Numbered from the stretch's first letter, positions 25,429 to 34,237 are shown. The stretch is 64,000 bases of DNA from Paraburkholderia fungorum (GCF_902833645.1 NZ_CADFGE010000001.1:1445394-1509393), one strand, 5' to 3'. Notes: generated from the letters alone by a model not told the origin. Program-made: numbers and translations.

Positions 25429-26844
25429 TTAACCGTGATGCACGGCGTCTTGCGGCACGGACCCCTTTACCGGCACCGGCAATGGTAACGCGGGCAAGGT
25501 GACGACAAAACGCGCGCCACCCGAGGCCGCTTCTTCGAGCCGCACGTCGCCGCCATGAACCAGCGCGACGCGCAGCACGATCGCGAGGCCAAGGCCAAAG
25601 CCGCCGGTGTGCCGGTCACGGCTGGAGTCGAGCCGGTGAAACGGTTCGAATATGCGGTTGCGCTCGGCAAGCGGAATACCTGGACCGTCGTCCTCGACGA
25701 TCAATACCAGTGCGCCCGCCGCGCCAGCGGCCGCGCTCAGCGAAATCGCCTGCCGCGCGTAGCGGGTACTGTTGCGCAACAGATTCAGCAACGCGCGCGC
25801 AACCAGTTTGGGGTCGCAGACATGATACGTGGGCGTACGGGCAACCGGCATACGAGAAACCGGAGCGCGGCCGGCAGGCGCAACGGCGGCGCCCGTACCC
25901 GCGGGGGACATGCCCGCCATGCTGACCGAAAGCGTCAGCGAGCGATCGGCGACGTCGTTGGCCATGCTCGCGGCCACGCTGTCGAGCAACTCATTCACCG
26001 ACACCCGCATCAGCAGCCGATGCCCGTCGCCTTGTTCCAGGCGGCTCAAAGTCAGCAGTTCGGTGACGAGTTCGTCGAGTTCGCGCACGTCTTTGCGCAG
26101 TGCCATTTGCCTTTCGCGCTGACGCTCGGGCGACTCCGGCGACTGCAACAGCGCAAGGCCGAATTCGAGCCGCGCTAGCGGCGTCTTCAGTTCGTGTGAA
26201 ATGCCGTGCATCATTTCACGTTGATGCAGGATCGACGCTTCGATCTGCTGAGCCATTTCGTTGAACTGTTGCGACAAGTCGTAGATGTTCGATTTCTTCG
26301 ACAACTGTGCGCGGGTCGACAGATTGCCGGCGCCGAACGCGCGCGCCGCGGCTTCGAGCTTGCGCAACTCGCGCCAGTGATAGAGCACCCACACGACCAC
26401 TGAAAGCAGCGTGGCGAGCGCGACCAGCGCATACGCGAATGCCTGAATCTCGACGGTGGTGGCCTCGTAGCGGCGCGAATTGACGACGGTGCCATCCGAC
26501 AGCGGCAGGTAGTAACTCGTGGCGTCGTCGTTCAACACCAGCTTGCCAGCGCGCAACTCGCGCCATTGACGCTCGCCGACCAGCGGTTTGACCTCGTCGG
26601 TCGTCATCAGCCTGAAGTCCTGGGCGCCGTGTTTTTTCAGTTCCTCGAGCGCCGCAGCGCGTTCCGGGCCCGCGTGTCGTTGCAAGTAATCGTCGAGTAC
26701 GAATGCGTACGTACGGTCCGTGTCGCGCTCGGTTTGTGTGACTCGCTCATGGAACAGTTGCGAGAATGAGATGTTGATGAACGCAATGGTGAGACCGCCA
26801 CCGATCAGAACGATCAGATACAGCCGGATCAGGGAGCGGAGCAT
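25429..26844 (-). CDS. Sensor histidine kinase, RstB-like
   Basis: 471 residues. TM1 is about residues 8-28, a periplasmic sensor spans to ~135, TM2 is ~137-155, then HAMP, with the phospho-accepting His217 in HGISHELKTPL. The ATP-binding domain has the N box (LLNLLRNSTRYA), G1 DDGPGI and G2 GGFGLGL. The layout and the KLEAAARAFGAGNL region resemble E. coli RstB. An Ala/Pro-rich low-complexity insert (about residues 310-338) interrupts the domain ahead of the N box. The ATG directly follows the response regulator stop (0 bp gap), so the pair is one operon. Confidence 0.93.
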   Translation of the reverse strand: MLRSLIRLYLIVLIGGGLTIAFINISFSQLFHERVTQTERDTDRTYAFVLDDYLQRHAGPERAAALEELKKHGAQDFRLMTTDEVKPLVGERQWRELRAGKLVLNDDATSYYLPLSDGTVVNSRRYEATTVEIQAFAYALVALATLLSVVVWVLYHWRELRKLEAAARAFGAGNLSTRAQLSKKSNIYDLSQQFNEMAQQIEASILHQREMMHGISHELKTPLARLEFGLALLQSPESPERQRERQMALRKDVRELDELVTELLTLSRLEQGDGHRLLMRVSVNELLDSVAASMANDVADRSLTLSVSMAGMSPAGTGAAVAPAGRAPVSRMPVARTPTYHVCDPKLVARALLNLLRNSTRYARQAISLSAAAGAAGALVLIVEDDGPGIPLAERNRIFEPFHRLDSSRDRHTGGFGLGLAIVLRVALVHGGDVRLEEAASGGARFVVTLPALPLPVPVKGSVPQDAVHHG

Positions 26845-27570
26845 TCATTCCTCCCATGCCGAAGGACTAAACAGATAACCGCGGCCCCAGATCGTCTTGA
26901 TTTTGTGCGGCTCGGGCGACGCATCTTCGAAACGCCGGCGCAGCCGTGAGATCCCGGCGTCGACGGTACGATCGAGGCCGTCGAATTCGATGCCGCGCAG
27001 CTGCCTGAGAATGTCGTCGCGGCTTAGTACGGTGCCGGCTGCGCGCGCAAGGATCAGCAGCAGGTTGTACTCGGCGGTCTTCAGCTCGACCGGCTGGCCG
27101 CGCCAACTCACGGCGCGATCGGGCGGCGAGATCACCAGTTCACCGAAGCTCAGCGTGCCGTCCTGCGTGGACGGCTCCGCACTTTCGGCCGGCTGCGCGC
27201 GGCGCAACAACGCGCGGGCGCGGGCGACCAGCACACGCGGCTCGATCGGCTTGATGACGTAGTCGTCGGCACCGGTTTCCAGTCCGGCGATCTGATCGAA
27301 TACGTCGACGCGTGCCGTCAGGATCAGCACGGGCACGCGCGAAAAACTGCGGATTCGCCGGCAGACCTCCATGCCGTCCATGTTCGGCAGCATCAGGTCG
27401 AGAATCACCAGCGCCGGGTTGTGCTCGCGCACGGCAGCCACGGCGGTGTCGCCGCGTCGCACGATTGTCACATTGAATTCGTAGCTGTTCAGATATTCCC
27501 CGATCAACTGCGCGAGGCGATCGTCGTCCTCGATCAGCAGCACGCTGGTCTTAAGAGGGGCGTCGTTCAT
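26845..27570 (-). CDS. OmpR-family response regulator, RstA-like
   Basis: 241 residues from ATG 27570 (MNDAPLKTSVLLIEDDDRLA); a start at 27582 is the alternative. The receiver domain has acidic residues EDDD (15-18), the phospho-acceptor Asp58 in VILDLMLP, and Lys107 in DDYVIKP. The C-terminal winged helix ends HKIKTIWGRGYLFSP then SAWEE, very like the end of RstA. It is co-transcribed with the kinase and divergent from a MipA/OmpV gene; the gap contains GAACA repeats that may be its binding site. Confidence 0.94.
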   Translation of the reverse strand: MNDAPLKTSVLLIEDDDRLAQLIGEYLNSYEFNVTIVRRGDTAVAAVREHNPALVILDLMLPNMDGMEVCRRIRSFSRVPVLILTARVDVFDQIAGLETGADDYVIKPIEPRVLVARARALLRRAQPAESAEPSTQDGTLSFGELVISPPDRAVSWRGQPVELKTAEYNLLLILARAAGTVLSRDDILRQLRGIEFDGLDRTVDAGISRLRRRFEDASPEPHKIKTIWGRGYLFSPSAWEE

Positions 27571-27629
27571 ATGGGTCTCCACTATCAGGCGCCGATTCTA
27601 TCCGCGCGTGCCGCGAGGGGATACGTCGC

Positions 27630-27652
27630 GAACATTCGCGAACACTTGAACA
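27630..27652. promoter_or_regulatory. Tandem GAACA repeats, candidate response-regulator site
   Basis: GAACA occurs at 27630-27634, 27640-27644 and 27648-27652, followed by GCACAC at 27660. The repeats lie between the RstA-like gene and the divergent mipA-like gene. Roughly 10 bp direct-repeat spacing suits an OmpR-family dimer, but the last interval is 8 bp. Binding is inferred. Confidence 0.4.
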
Positions 27653-27744
27653 CAATTGCGCACACATTCTCCCAACTTCAGGACAGACGTGGCACGGCGG
27701 GGTCCCTAGACTGCGGCTTCCGTTCCAAATAAAAAGTCCTGATC

Positions 27745-28518
27745 GTGCGCAAACGCCTCTCTTATCTGTGTATTCCGCTGCTTGGCCTGACCTGCTCGTC
27801 GATCGCTTACGCTGAGAATTTCTATATGTTTTCGCTGGCCGGCGGTGTGGCGCCGCGCTATCAGGGTAGCCGCGACTACCGCCCGTTTGTTGCGCCGTTG
27901 ATCGCCGCGGAGTTCAGCAACGGCATCTTTTTGAGCCCGACGGACGGCCTCGGTTACAAGCACACCTTCGCCAACGGGCTGTTTGCATCCGCGGCGCTCA
28001 GCTATGACTTCGGCCGCACCGACAGCAATCGTGCCGATTTGCCGGGCTCCGACTACCTGAAGGGCATGGGCAAGATTCCGGGCTCGGTGATGGTGTCCGT
28101 ACAGCTCGGCGCGCATCTGTTTGGTCCGTCGACCGTCAGCATCACGCTGGATCAACCGGTGACGCACACGAGCCGCGGTACGAGCGGGCACATCGATCTG
28201 ACGGTGCCGGTGCTGCAAACCGTCGACAACGAAATCAGCATCACGGGCAGCGTGCATGCCGGTAGCGGCCGCTATACGCAGACCTTTTTCGGCGTGACCG
28301 ATGCGCAGGCGAGCACGAGCCGCTTTCAGCCCTATGCAGTGAAGGGCGGGTTCGACAGCGCGAAGGTGTCGGCGGCCTGGACCTACAGTTTTTCGCCGCG
28401 TTGGTCGGTGCATACCGAAGGCGGCGTGACGCGCCTGCTCGGTGCGTCGGCGAACAGCCCGATTGTGCAGTCGAAGAACAACTACTTCGCGATCACGGCG
28501 CTGACGTATCGCTATTGA
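27745..28518 (+). CDS. MipA/OmpV family outer-membrane protein
   Basis: 257 residues from a GTG start. A signal peptide (LSYLCIPLLGLTCSSIAYA) precedes ENFYMFSLAGGVAPRYQGSR, the conserved MipA/OmpV opening (G....P.Y.GS.d). The rest alternates as beta strands and ends with an aromatic ITALTYRY, typical of outer-membrane barrels. E. coli MipA scaffolds MltA and PBP1B; others are porin-like. It is divergent from an RstAB-like system, so it may be its target (inference). Confidence 0.9.
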   Translation: MRKRLSYLCIPLLGLTCSSIAYAENFYMFSLAGGVAPRYQGSRDYRPFVAPLIAAEFSNGIFLSPTDGLGYKHTFANGLFASAALSYDFGRTDSNRADLPGSDYLKGMGKIPGSVMVSVQLGAHLFGPSTVSITLDQPVTHTSRGTSGHIDLTVPVLQTVDNEISITGSVHAGSGRYTQTFFGVTDAQASTSRFQPYAVKGGFDSAKVSAAWTYSFSPRWSVHTEGGVTRLLGASANSPIVQSKNNYFAITALTYRY

Positions 28519-28597
28519 TGCGCGTGTCGACGCGGCTGTTGGTCGGTTGTGCGGATCAACTCTCTCGACGATCTGACTTCCTTGCAAGGAGCTCGCG

Positions 28598-29776
28598 ATG
28601 TTTGCATGGCAAACCCCTCTGTCCAACGCGTGGCAGGACAGCATGATTTCGTCGGCGCGCGCGCAGGCGATTGGCGTCGACAGCATGCTGCTGACCGGTG
28701 CGACTGGTTTTATCGGCGGCAATCTGCTGGTGACCCTGGTTAATGCCGGGCTGGTCGAACGCATGGTGTGTCTGGTGCGCGGCGCCAGCGTGGCCGATGC
28801 GCTCGCGCGGCTGCGCGCTGCGGCCGTGCGTTGCGGGCTGCCGCACGCTCGTGCACAGCGAATCACGGAAGCCAACGTGATGGTGGGCGAACTCGGCAGC
28901 GAGTTTTCGGAAATCGATCTGGCGCGGCTCGCCAGAGCATCGCACGTGATCAATTGCGCGGCGCTTGCATCGTTTTCGACACATCCTCAAGTGCTCGATA
29001 CGAATGTGCACGATACTTTGCGTTTCGTGTCGCGTTTTGTCGGCAGCAAAAAGCTGCGGCGTTTTCTGCACGTGAGCACGGCGATGGCGTGCGGCACGCA
29101 ATGTGGCGCGAATGTGCAGGAATCTTCGTTCGGCTATGGTGAAACCCGCCACCTCGTGCCGTACACGCAAAGCAAACGCGAAGTCGAACGCCTGCTGCGC
29201 AGCATGTATCCGAATCTGCCGCTGGTCGTGGTGCGGCCGTCGATCGTAGTCGGTCATACGGTGCTCGGCACACTGCCTTCGGCCAGCATTTTCTGGGTGT
29301 TTCGCGTGGTGCACACCGCGCGGCGCTTCACGGCACGGGCAATGAACCGCATCGACGTGGTGTCCGCCGACGATTGCGCGCGCGCGCTCGCGCTGCTGGC
29401 AATGAAGCCGTCGCTGGCGTTCGATACGTATCACGTGTCGGCGGGTTCGGAAGCGCCGACCATCGGTCAGATCATCAGCGCCATGGACGAAGCCACCGGC
29501 GTCTCCGGGCGCCGCTATTCGATGTGCCGCGTGGGCGACTTCGGCAGGATCGCGCGCGAGGTAGTGGGCCGTGACCGTTGCGGCAGCGGCCGTCTGCTCG
29601 AACATGCGCTGCGTCTGTACGCCGGTTTCGCGGAGCTGGACTACACGTTCGACAACCGTCGCCTGCGCGACGAGATCGGCTTCGAGCCGCTGCCGTTCAC
29701 GGACTACGTGAGCGAATGCGTGCGGACCTCGCGCGGGGTGGGGATTGCCGAGCAGATGCGCTGGGATTTCAAATAG
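28598..29776 (+). CDS. Stand-alone thioester-reductase-like SDR (NAD-binding_4 type)
   Basis: 392 residues. The Rossmann motif is SMLLTGATGFIGGNLLVTLV. HVINCAALASFSTHPQVLDTN, shortened here, and the active-site region YTQSKREVERLL (YxxxK) fit extended SDRs of the fatty acyl-CoA / thioester reductase group that also form the terminal domain of some NRPS. AAGGAG seven bases before the ATG gives a good ribosome site. No carrier protein, NRPS or acyl-CoA ligase gene is nearby, so the substrate is unclear. A UDP-sugar or sterol-type SDR is the alternative. Confidence 0.78.
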   Translation: MFAWQTPLSNAWQDSMISSARAQAIGVDSMLLTGATGFIGGNLLVTLVNAGLVERMVCLVRGASVADALARLRAAAVRCGLPHARAQRITEANVMVGELGSEFSEIDLARLARASHVINCAALASFSTHPQVLDTNVHDTLRFVSRFVGSKKLRRFLHVSTAMACGTQCGANVQESSFGYGETRHLVPYTQSKREVERLLRSMYPNLPLVVVRPSIVVGHTVLGTLPSASIFWVFRVVHTARRFTARAMNRIDVVSADDCARALALLAMKPSLAFDTYHVSAGSEAPTIGQIISAMDEATGVSGRRYSMCRVGDFGRIAREVVGRDRCGSGRLLEHALRLYAGFAELDYTFDNRRLRDEIGFEPLPFTDYVSECVRTSRGVGIAEQMRWDFK

Positions 29777-29904
29777 ACCCTCACCAGGTCACTACCGGCG
29801 ATACAGTGAGCGATTCGCGCGAGATTCGCGCAACGCCCGGGTGACTCAGGACACCATGGACTTACCATCGACTCATGCCGGCGACGGATTTTCAGGCAGA
29901 CACA

Positions 29905-30657
29905 ATGGACGAGAAAGACTGGATCGCCGGCGCCGCCAAGGCGCTGGCGATCATCGAAGCATTCGACGAAGAGCACGCACGTATGACGCCGACCATGGTG
30001 GCCACGCGCGCCGGGCTTTCGCGCACCGCGGCGCGCCGCTACCTGCTGACGCTGCGCGAACTCGGCTACGTAGACACCGACGGCAAGCTGTTCTGGCTCG
30101 CGCCGCGGGTATTGCGGCTCGGTCAGTCGTATCTGGATTCGGCGCGCTTGCCGCGCACCGTGCAACCATTTCTCCAGCGCATCACCGCAACCTTGCAGGA
30201 GACGGCGCTGGTCGCGATTCTCGACGAACACGACGTGGTGTACGTCGCGCGCAATGGCGTGAACCGGGCGATGGCGGTCGGCTTCGTGCTGGGCTCGCGG
30301 GCGAGCGCGCCGCTGTCGTCCGCGGGTTTGGTCCTGCTGGCGTTCCAGGCGCCGGAAAGCATCGAGCAGTGGCTGGCGTCCTATCCGATCAAGGTATTCA
30401 CGCCGCATACGTATTCGACCGTCGAACGCTTGCGCGAAGTGCTGGGCGAAATTCGCCGCGACGGTTATGTCGTCACCGATCAGCAACTGGAACTGGGTAT
30501 GCGTGGCGTCGCGGTACCGTTGCGGGACCGGCACGGCTCGGTTGTGGCGGCGATTAGCGTGAGTATGCCGATCGGCCAGGAGTCAGCGAACGCCGCGTTG
30601 CATCGGGTGCTGCCGACCCTCCAGGAAACCGCGAGTCTGCTTAGAAACCTGATCTGA
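29905..30657 (+). CDS. IclR family transcriptional regulator
   Basis: 250 residues from ATG 29905 (MDEKDWIAGAAKALAIIEAF); an ATG at 29875 would add ten residues but lacks a ribosome site. The N-terminal wHTH (about residues 8-65) has TPTMVATRAGLSRTAARRYL. The C-terminal IclR effector domain includes SSAGLVLLAF and GYVVTDQQLELGMRGVAVPL. The pattern is closest to PcaR/PobR-type regulators of aromatic catabolism, yet no such operon is adjacent. It lies downstream of the SDR with a 128 bp gap, so a functional link is uncertain. Confidence 0.9.
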   Translation: MDEKDWIAGAAKALAIIEAFDEEHARMTPTMVATRAGLSRTAARRYLLTLRELGYVDTDGKLFWLAPRVLRLGQSYLDSARLPRTVQPFLQRITATLQETALVAILDEHDVVYVARNGVNRAMAVGFVLGSRASAPLSSAGLVLLAFQAPESIEQWLASYPIKVFTPHTYSTVERLREVLGEIRRDGYVVTDQQLELGMRGVAVPLRDRHGSVVAAISVSMPIGQESANAALHRVLPTLQETASLLRNLI

Positions 30658-30883
30658 ATGCAGCACTAGGTAATCTCCCTGATATGGTCTGCTTAATGAG
30701 TGAAAGCATATCGAAAGCAAGCTGTCTCCCGGAAAATACATATCGACTTTTGCGCATGACAAACCGCATACACTGCGTAATACTCTCCCGCGGGGAGCGG
30801 GAAGGGGCCTCGAGCGCCGTCTGCTTCACCGTTAAGCTATTTCATTCAATTTGACTCAGTCGTCCAGGTTTGGGGAACAACAC

Positions 30884-31096
30884 ATGAAAAAATTCATCGT
30901 CTCGCTCGCAGCCGCATCGATCGCGCTGGTCTCCGTTCAAGCTTTCGCACAGGCATCGGACGCAGCAGCGCCGGCTGCTGCAGCTAGCACGCCGAAGAAG
31001 CACCACATCAAGAAGCTGAAGACGCACGGTAAGCGCGCTGCGGTTTCGTCGGCCGCTTCGGCAGCTGGCACGAACGACAAGGGCGCGGCAAACTAA
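30884..31096 (+). CDS. Small secreted basic Ala/Lys/His-rich protein (Asr-like character)
   Basis: 70 residues from ATG 30884. A signal peptide (MKKFIVSLAAASIALVSVQA then FAQA) is followed by an Ala-rich linker and a basic block (KKHHIKKLKTHGKRA). The composition recalls acid-shock Asr-type periplasmic proteins, but there is no convincing sequence identity. A strong bidirectional terminator follows about 100 bp later. The 226 bp upstream of it holds no other gene. Confidence 0.72.
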   Translation: MKKFIVSLAAASIALVSVQAFAQASDAAAPAAAASTPKKHHIKKLKTHGKRAAVSSAASAAGTNDKGAAN

Positions 31097-31192
31097 GCAT
31101 TTCGCTTGGTTTTGTCGGGCGAACCCTGCCGGTTTGCCTGCGCCTGCCGCTAGCCGGCGGGTGCAGCGCGGCGCCGGTCGAATACCGCCAGC

Positions 31193-31225
31193 AAAAAGGC
31201 CAGAGCTTCTGCTCTGGCCTTTTTG
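31193..31225. terminator. Strong bidirectional terminator
   Basis: AAAAAGGCCAGAGC and GCTCTGGCCTTTTT arms around a TTCT loop, with A- and T-tracts on both sides. It serves the small basic protein (+) and the downstream minus-strand gene (31253). Confidence 0.9.
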
Positions 31226-31252
31226 TCTTGAACGGCGGGTATTGGCCGCAGT

Positions 31253-31531
31253 TCAGTCCGCAAGGCCGCGCTTGATAACCTCGTTGAGCAGGCCGGTCAT
31301 GCCTTCCGGATGGGTGGCGGCGCGCTCTTTCAGCTCCGTGACGAGGTCGCCATTCAGCTTGCAGGCGAACGCGACGAGCCCTTGGGCCTGGTCGAGCTTG
31401 CGCTGTTCACGGCGATCCAGCTTTGGCTCGGCGGCAGCGGCTTTGCCGAAGCGCTCGGCGGTCGACAGTTTCATTGCATTGTTCAGCTTGAGTGCCTTGT
31501 TCTTCTCAAGGTCGGTTTTTTTCATCGCCAT
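31253..31531 (-). CDS. Small cytoplasmic protein, function unknown
   Basis: 92 residues from the ATG at 31531 (MAMKKTDLEKNKALKLNNAM). The protein is charged and helical, rich in Lys/Arg/Glu (EPKLDRREQRKLDQAQG), and ends with LLNEVIKRGLAD. There is no signal or membrane segment. The frame continues upstream to 31759, but that part overlaps the next gene's 3' region and has no ribosome site. The C-terminal half (ELKERAATHPEGMTGLLNEV) could be a ribbon-helix-helix-like or antitoxin-like fold; this is a guess. Confidence 0.65.
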   Translation of the reverse strand: MAMKKTDLEKNKALKLNNAMKLSTAERFGKAAAAEPKLDRREQRKLDQAQGLVAFACKLNGDLVTELKERAATHPEGMTGLLNEVIKRGLAD

Positions 31532-31668
31532 ACGGAAGGCCTCTGCCAGATAAGTAATCCCGCATTGTACGCATCGCGCCGCGCGTGGAGCTAACGGTGG
31601 CGATTGCGCGGGTAAGCGGCGCCCGAGCGCGGCTCGGACGGCGAGGAATTTGAGGCGTTGCGCGTTGT

Positions 31669-32424
31669 TCAGGCGGGCCGTTCGGGCGCGCCCGCCACGC
31701 TGTCCATCAAAGCGCGCATGCGTTGCCAGTGCGTGCCTTCCCAGAACACCCGCCGGCACACGTCGCAGGTGACGAACTGGTTGTGCCGTTCGAGCACGCC
31801 GTCGGGCGCGCGGTCGCCGACCTCATCTTTGGCGATACGCCGCAGCGGCGCATTGCACATCAGACACAAACGGAACGGTTGCGCGCTGCCGGCCAGATCC
31901 AGCCTTTCAAACACTTCGCGTAATTGTTCGCGCGGCCGCAGCGTGCGGACGTAGCAGCCATGCGTGATGGCGCGGCGTTTCAATAGCTCGCGGTCGCGTG
32001 TGAGAACGATGCGTTGCTGGGCGGCAGCGAGCGCTTCGATATCGGCGTCGGGATAGTGGTTGTCGTAGAGCGTATCGAAGCCGGCTAGCCGCAGCAGCGG
32101 GGCGAGACCGCCTAGATGCGCATCGGCAATGAAGCGCACCACGCGCAGCGGATGCTCGCGCACGCGCAATAGCGGCTGGATGTCCAGCGATTCAAACTTC
32201 GGATAAACGGAGATGCGATCGCCGTCGGATAGCGGATGATTGAAACCAACCGACTCACCGTTCACCAGAATCAGTTCGACCTCGGTGTGCGGCACCCCGA
32301 GCACTTCGATCATATGTTTAGCGGTGGCGCCGTGCGCGCAGGCGCAACTGAACGCGCGCCGGCGCAGGGGCCGGGCGAGAAAATCGTTCAGCTCCTCATA
32401 GAAGCGGAATGTCGCGGTGACCAT
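31669..32424 (-). CDS. Mut7-C RNase-like protein with N-terminal ubiquitin-like domain
   Basis: 251 residues. Residues 1-80 form the Mut7-C ubiquitin-like domain (TATFRFYEELNDFLA; LILVNGESVGFNHPLSDGDR). The rest is the Mut7-C PIN-like RNase domain: the acidic FIADAHLGGLAPLLRLAG, then IVLTRDRELL, and a zinc-binding set of cysteines (CLMCNAPL; CDVCRRVFWEG). Bacterial members are thought to be RNases, but targets are unknown. The gene is divergent from a dehydrogenase gene with a ~95 bp gap. Confidence 0.88.
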   Translation of the reverse strand: MVTATFRFYEELNDFLARPLRRRAFSCACAHGATAKHMIEVLGVPHTEVELILVNGESVGFNHPLSDGDRISVYPKFESLDIQPLLRVREHPLRVVRFIADAHLGGLAPLLRLAGFDTLYDNHYPDADIEALAAAQQRIVLTRDRELLKRRAITHGCYVRTLRPREQLREVFERLDLAGSAQPFRLCLMCNAPLRRIAKDEVGDRAPDGVLERHNQFVTCDVCRRVFWEGTHWQRMRALMDSVAGAPERPA

Positions 32425-32518
32425 CGCGTCAGTATCGCACCGTGTTCATTTGCGCGCTGTCCTGCACGTGTCGCGCGGGTGTGCTTTACTGCCAGTTCTT
32501 TAGAAGACGGAGCGACAG

Positions 32519-33388
32519 ATGGACATCGGTTTTATCGGTCTCGGCGAGATGGGCGCCGCGATGGTTGCAAACATTTTGAAAGCCGGGCACCAGGTGCGCG
32601 TGTGGAACCGTTCGCCGGAACGCGCGCGGCCGCTCGCCGACGCAGGTGCGCAGATCGTCGCGACACCGGCCGAAGCGTTTGCTGGTGACGCAGTGTTCTC
32701 GATGCTGGCCGACGATACAGCGCTGCGCGAAGTCGTCACTGCGGCGCTGCTGGAACACGCGCCGCGCGGTTTGATCCACGTGAATATGGCGACGATCTCG
32801 GTGGCGCTGGCCGAGGAACTGGCGACGGCGCACGCCTCGCGCGGCGTCCATTACGTCGCTGCACCGGTGCTGGGGCGGCCCGACGTCGCAGCGGCAGGCA
32901 AGCTGACGATCGTGGCGGGCGGTCCCGCTGAGTCGATCGATCGCGTTCAACCGATTTTCGACGCCATCGGCCAGAAAACCTGGCGCATCGGTTCGTTGCC
33001 GCAACAGGCAAACGTGATGAAGCTCGCGGCGAACTTCATGTTGGGCGCGGCGGTTGAAACGCTCGGCGAGGCCGCTACGCTCGTGACGGGACACGGCCTT
33101 GCGATGCAGGATTTTCTCGATGTCATCACGAGCGGCCTGTTCCCGGGACCGGTCTATTCGGGCTACGGCAAACTGATCGCGGAGCAGCGCTACGAGCCGG
33201 CGCTGTTCAAGGCGCGCCTCGGATTGAAGGACTTGCGTCTTGCGCTGGCGGCCGCCGATGCGGTCACGACGCCGTTGCCGATCGCGAGCGTGGTGCGCGA
33301 CAGCCTGATTGAAGCCGTGGCGCATGGCGACGGAGAGAAAGACTTCGCGGTGCTGGGACAGGTCGCGGCACGGCGGGCAGGGCGCTGA
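32519..33388 (+). CDS. NAD(P)-dependent beta-hydroxyacid dehydrogenase
   Basis: 289 residues. The N-terminal Rossmann motif is IGFIGLGEMGAAMVANILKA (GxGxxG). The family Lys lies in MKLAANFMLG (NxxK-type region: QANVMKLAAN), and AAPVLGRPDVAAAGKLTIVA is the substrate loop of the 3-hydroxyisobutyrate / tartronate semialdehyde reductase / glyoxylate reductase group. Which acid it reduces cannot be told. It starts with ATG after GGAGCGACAG. A LysE-type exporter follows 68 bp downstream in the same direction. Confidence 0.88.
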   Translation: MDIGFIGLGEMGAAMVANILKAGHQVRVWNRSPERARPLADAGAQIVATPAEAFAGDAVFSMLADDTALREVVTAALLEHAPRGLIHVNMATISVALAEELATAHASRGVHYVAAPVLGRPDVAAAGKLTIVAGGPAESIDRVQPIFDAIGQKTWRIGSLPQQANVMKLAANFMLGAAVETLGEAATLVTGHGLAMQDFLDVITSGLFPGPVYSGYGKLIAEQRYEPALFKARLGLKDLRLALAAADAVTTPLPIASVVRDSLIEAVAHGDGEKDFAVLGQVAARRAGR

Positions 33389-33456
33389 GCGGGCGCGGGT
33401 GCGTCAGGATGCGCACGGGCATAATGGCGCCCTGATCTTTTTCCGGATTGAGCTCA

Positions 33457-34092
33457 ATGAGTCTGCATACCTGGTGGCTTTTCGTCGCGACTGTTTTCGT
33501 TGTTTGCGCGATTCCCGGCCCGAACATGCTGCTGGTTATGACGCACGGCGCCCGGCACGGCCTGCGCCGTTCCAGCGCAACCATGGCCGGCTGCCTGTCG
33601 GCGCTGGTGTTGATGCTGGCGGTGTCGGCGGCGGGTCTTGGTGTGTTTCTCACGGCGTGGCCGACCATGTTCAACGCACTGCGGATGATCGGCACGGCGT
33701 ACCTCGTCTATCTGGGCATCAAGGCATGGCGTACGCCAGTTGACGAAGGCGCTGCCGGCGCGGTCGAGGAACTGTCCGCGAGGCCCGTGCGTTCGCGCTT
33801 CGCGCTATTTCGCAATGGCTTCCTGGTGGCCGGCAGTAACCCGAAAGCCATCCTGTTCGCCGCCGCGCTGCTGCCGCAATTCATCGACGCCGCGCAGCCC
33901 AAGCTGCCGCAGTTCGGCGTGCTCGTCGCGACCGTGGCGGTCATCGAGGTGAGCTGGTATCTGGTGTATGCCGGATTCGGCACGCGGATCGGCGCCACCT
34001 TGAAGAGCCGCAGCGTCGCCAGGACGTTCAATCGTCTGACGGGTGGTGTGTTCGTCGGCTTCGGCGCGATGATGGCGCTTGTGCGGCACTAG
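33457..34092 (+). CDS. LysE family amino-acid exporter
   Basis: 211 residues, the normal LysE/RhtB size, with about six hydrophobic segments. The signature FVVCAIPGPNMLLVMTHGAR is complete (P-G-P-N). The second half has FRNGFLVAGSNPKAILFAAA, the other conserved LysE loop. I use ATG 33457; a TTG at 33448 is also in frame. Inner-membrane exporter of an amino acid or analogue; substrate unknown. It is followed by an orphan small-RNA-like unit. Confidence 0.92.
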   Translation: MSLHTWWLFVATVFVVCAIPGPNMLLVMTHGARHGLRRSSATMAGCLSALVLMLAVSAAGLGVFLTAWPTMFNALRMIGTAYLVYLGIKAWRTPVDEGAAGAVEELSARPVRSRFALFRNGFLVAGSNPKAILFAAALLPQFIDAAQPKLPQFGVLVATVAVIEVSWYLVYAGFGTRIGATLKSRSVARTFNRLTGGVFVGFGAMMALVRH

Positions 34093-34202
34093 GCAAGTTA
34101 TAGGCGAGTGGCGGCCTGCTACGTGGCGCTTAACGCCGCTTGCCAGGCACGGGACAATTTGTTGTACTTACGCAACGCTGAGGGTCAACCCTAATTTGCA
34201 TG

Positions 34203-34231
34203 TTGCGACGCACCAAATCATTTGCTATAGT
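34203..34231 (+). promoter_or_regulatory. Near-consensus sigma70 promoter for an orphan transcript
   Basis: -35 TTGCGA (34203-34208), a 17 bp spacer, and -10 TATAGT (34226-34231). No plus-strand gene follows; a terminator lies 40 bp further on. Confidence 0.75.
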
Positions 34232-34237
34232 TCGTCT

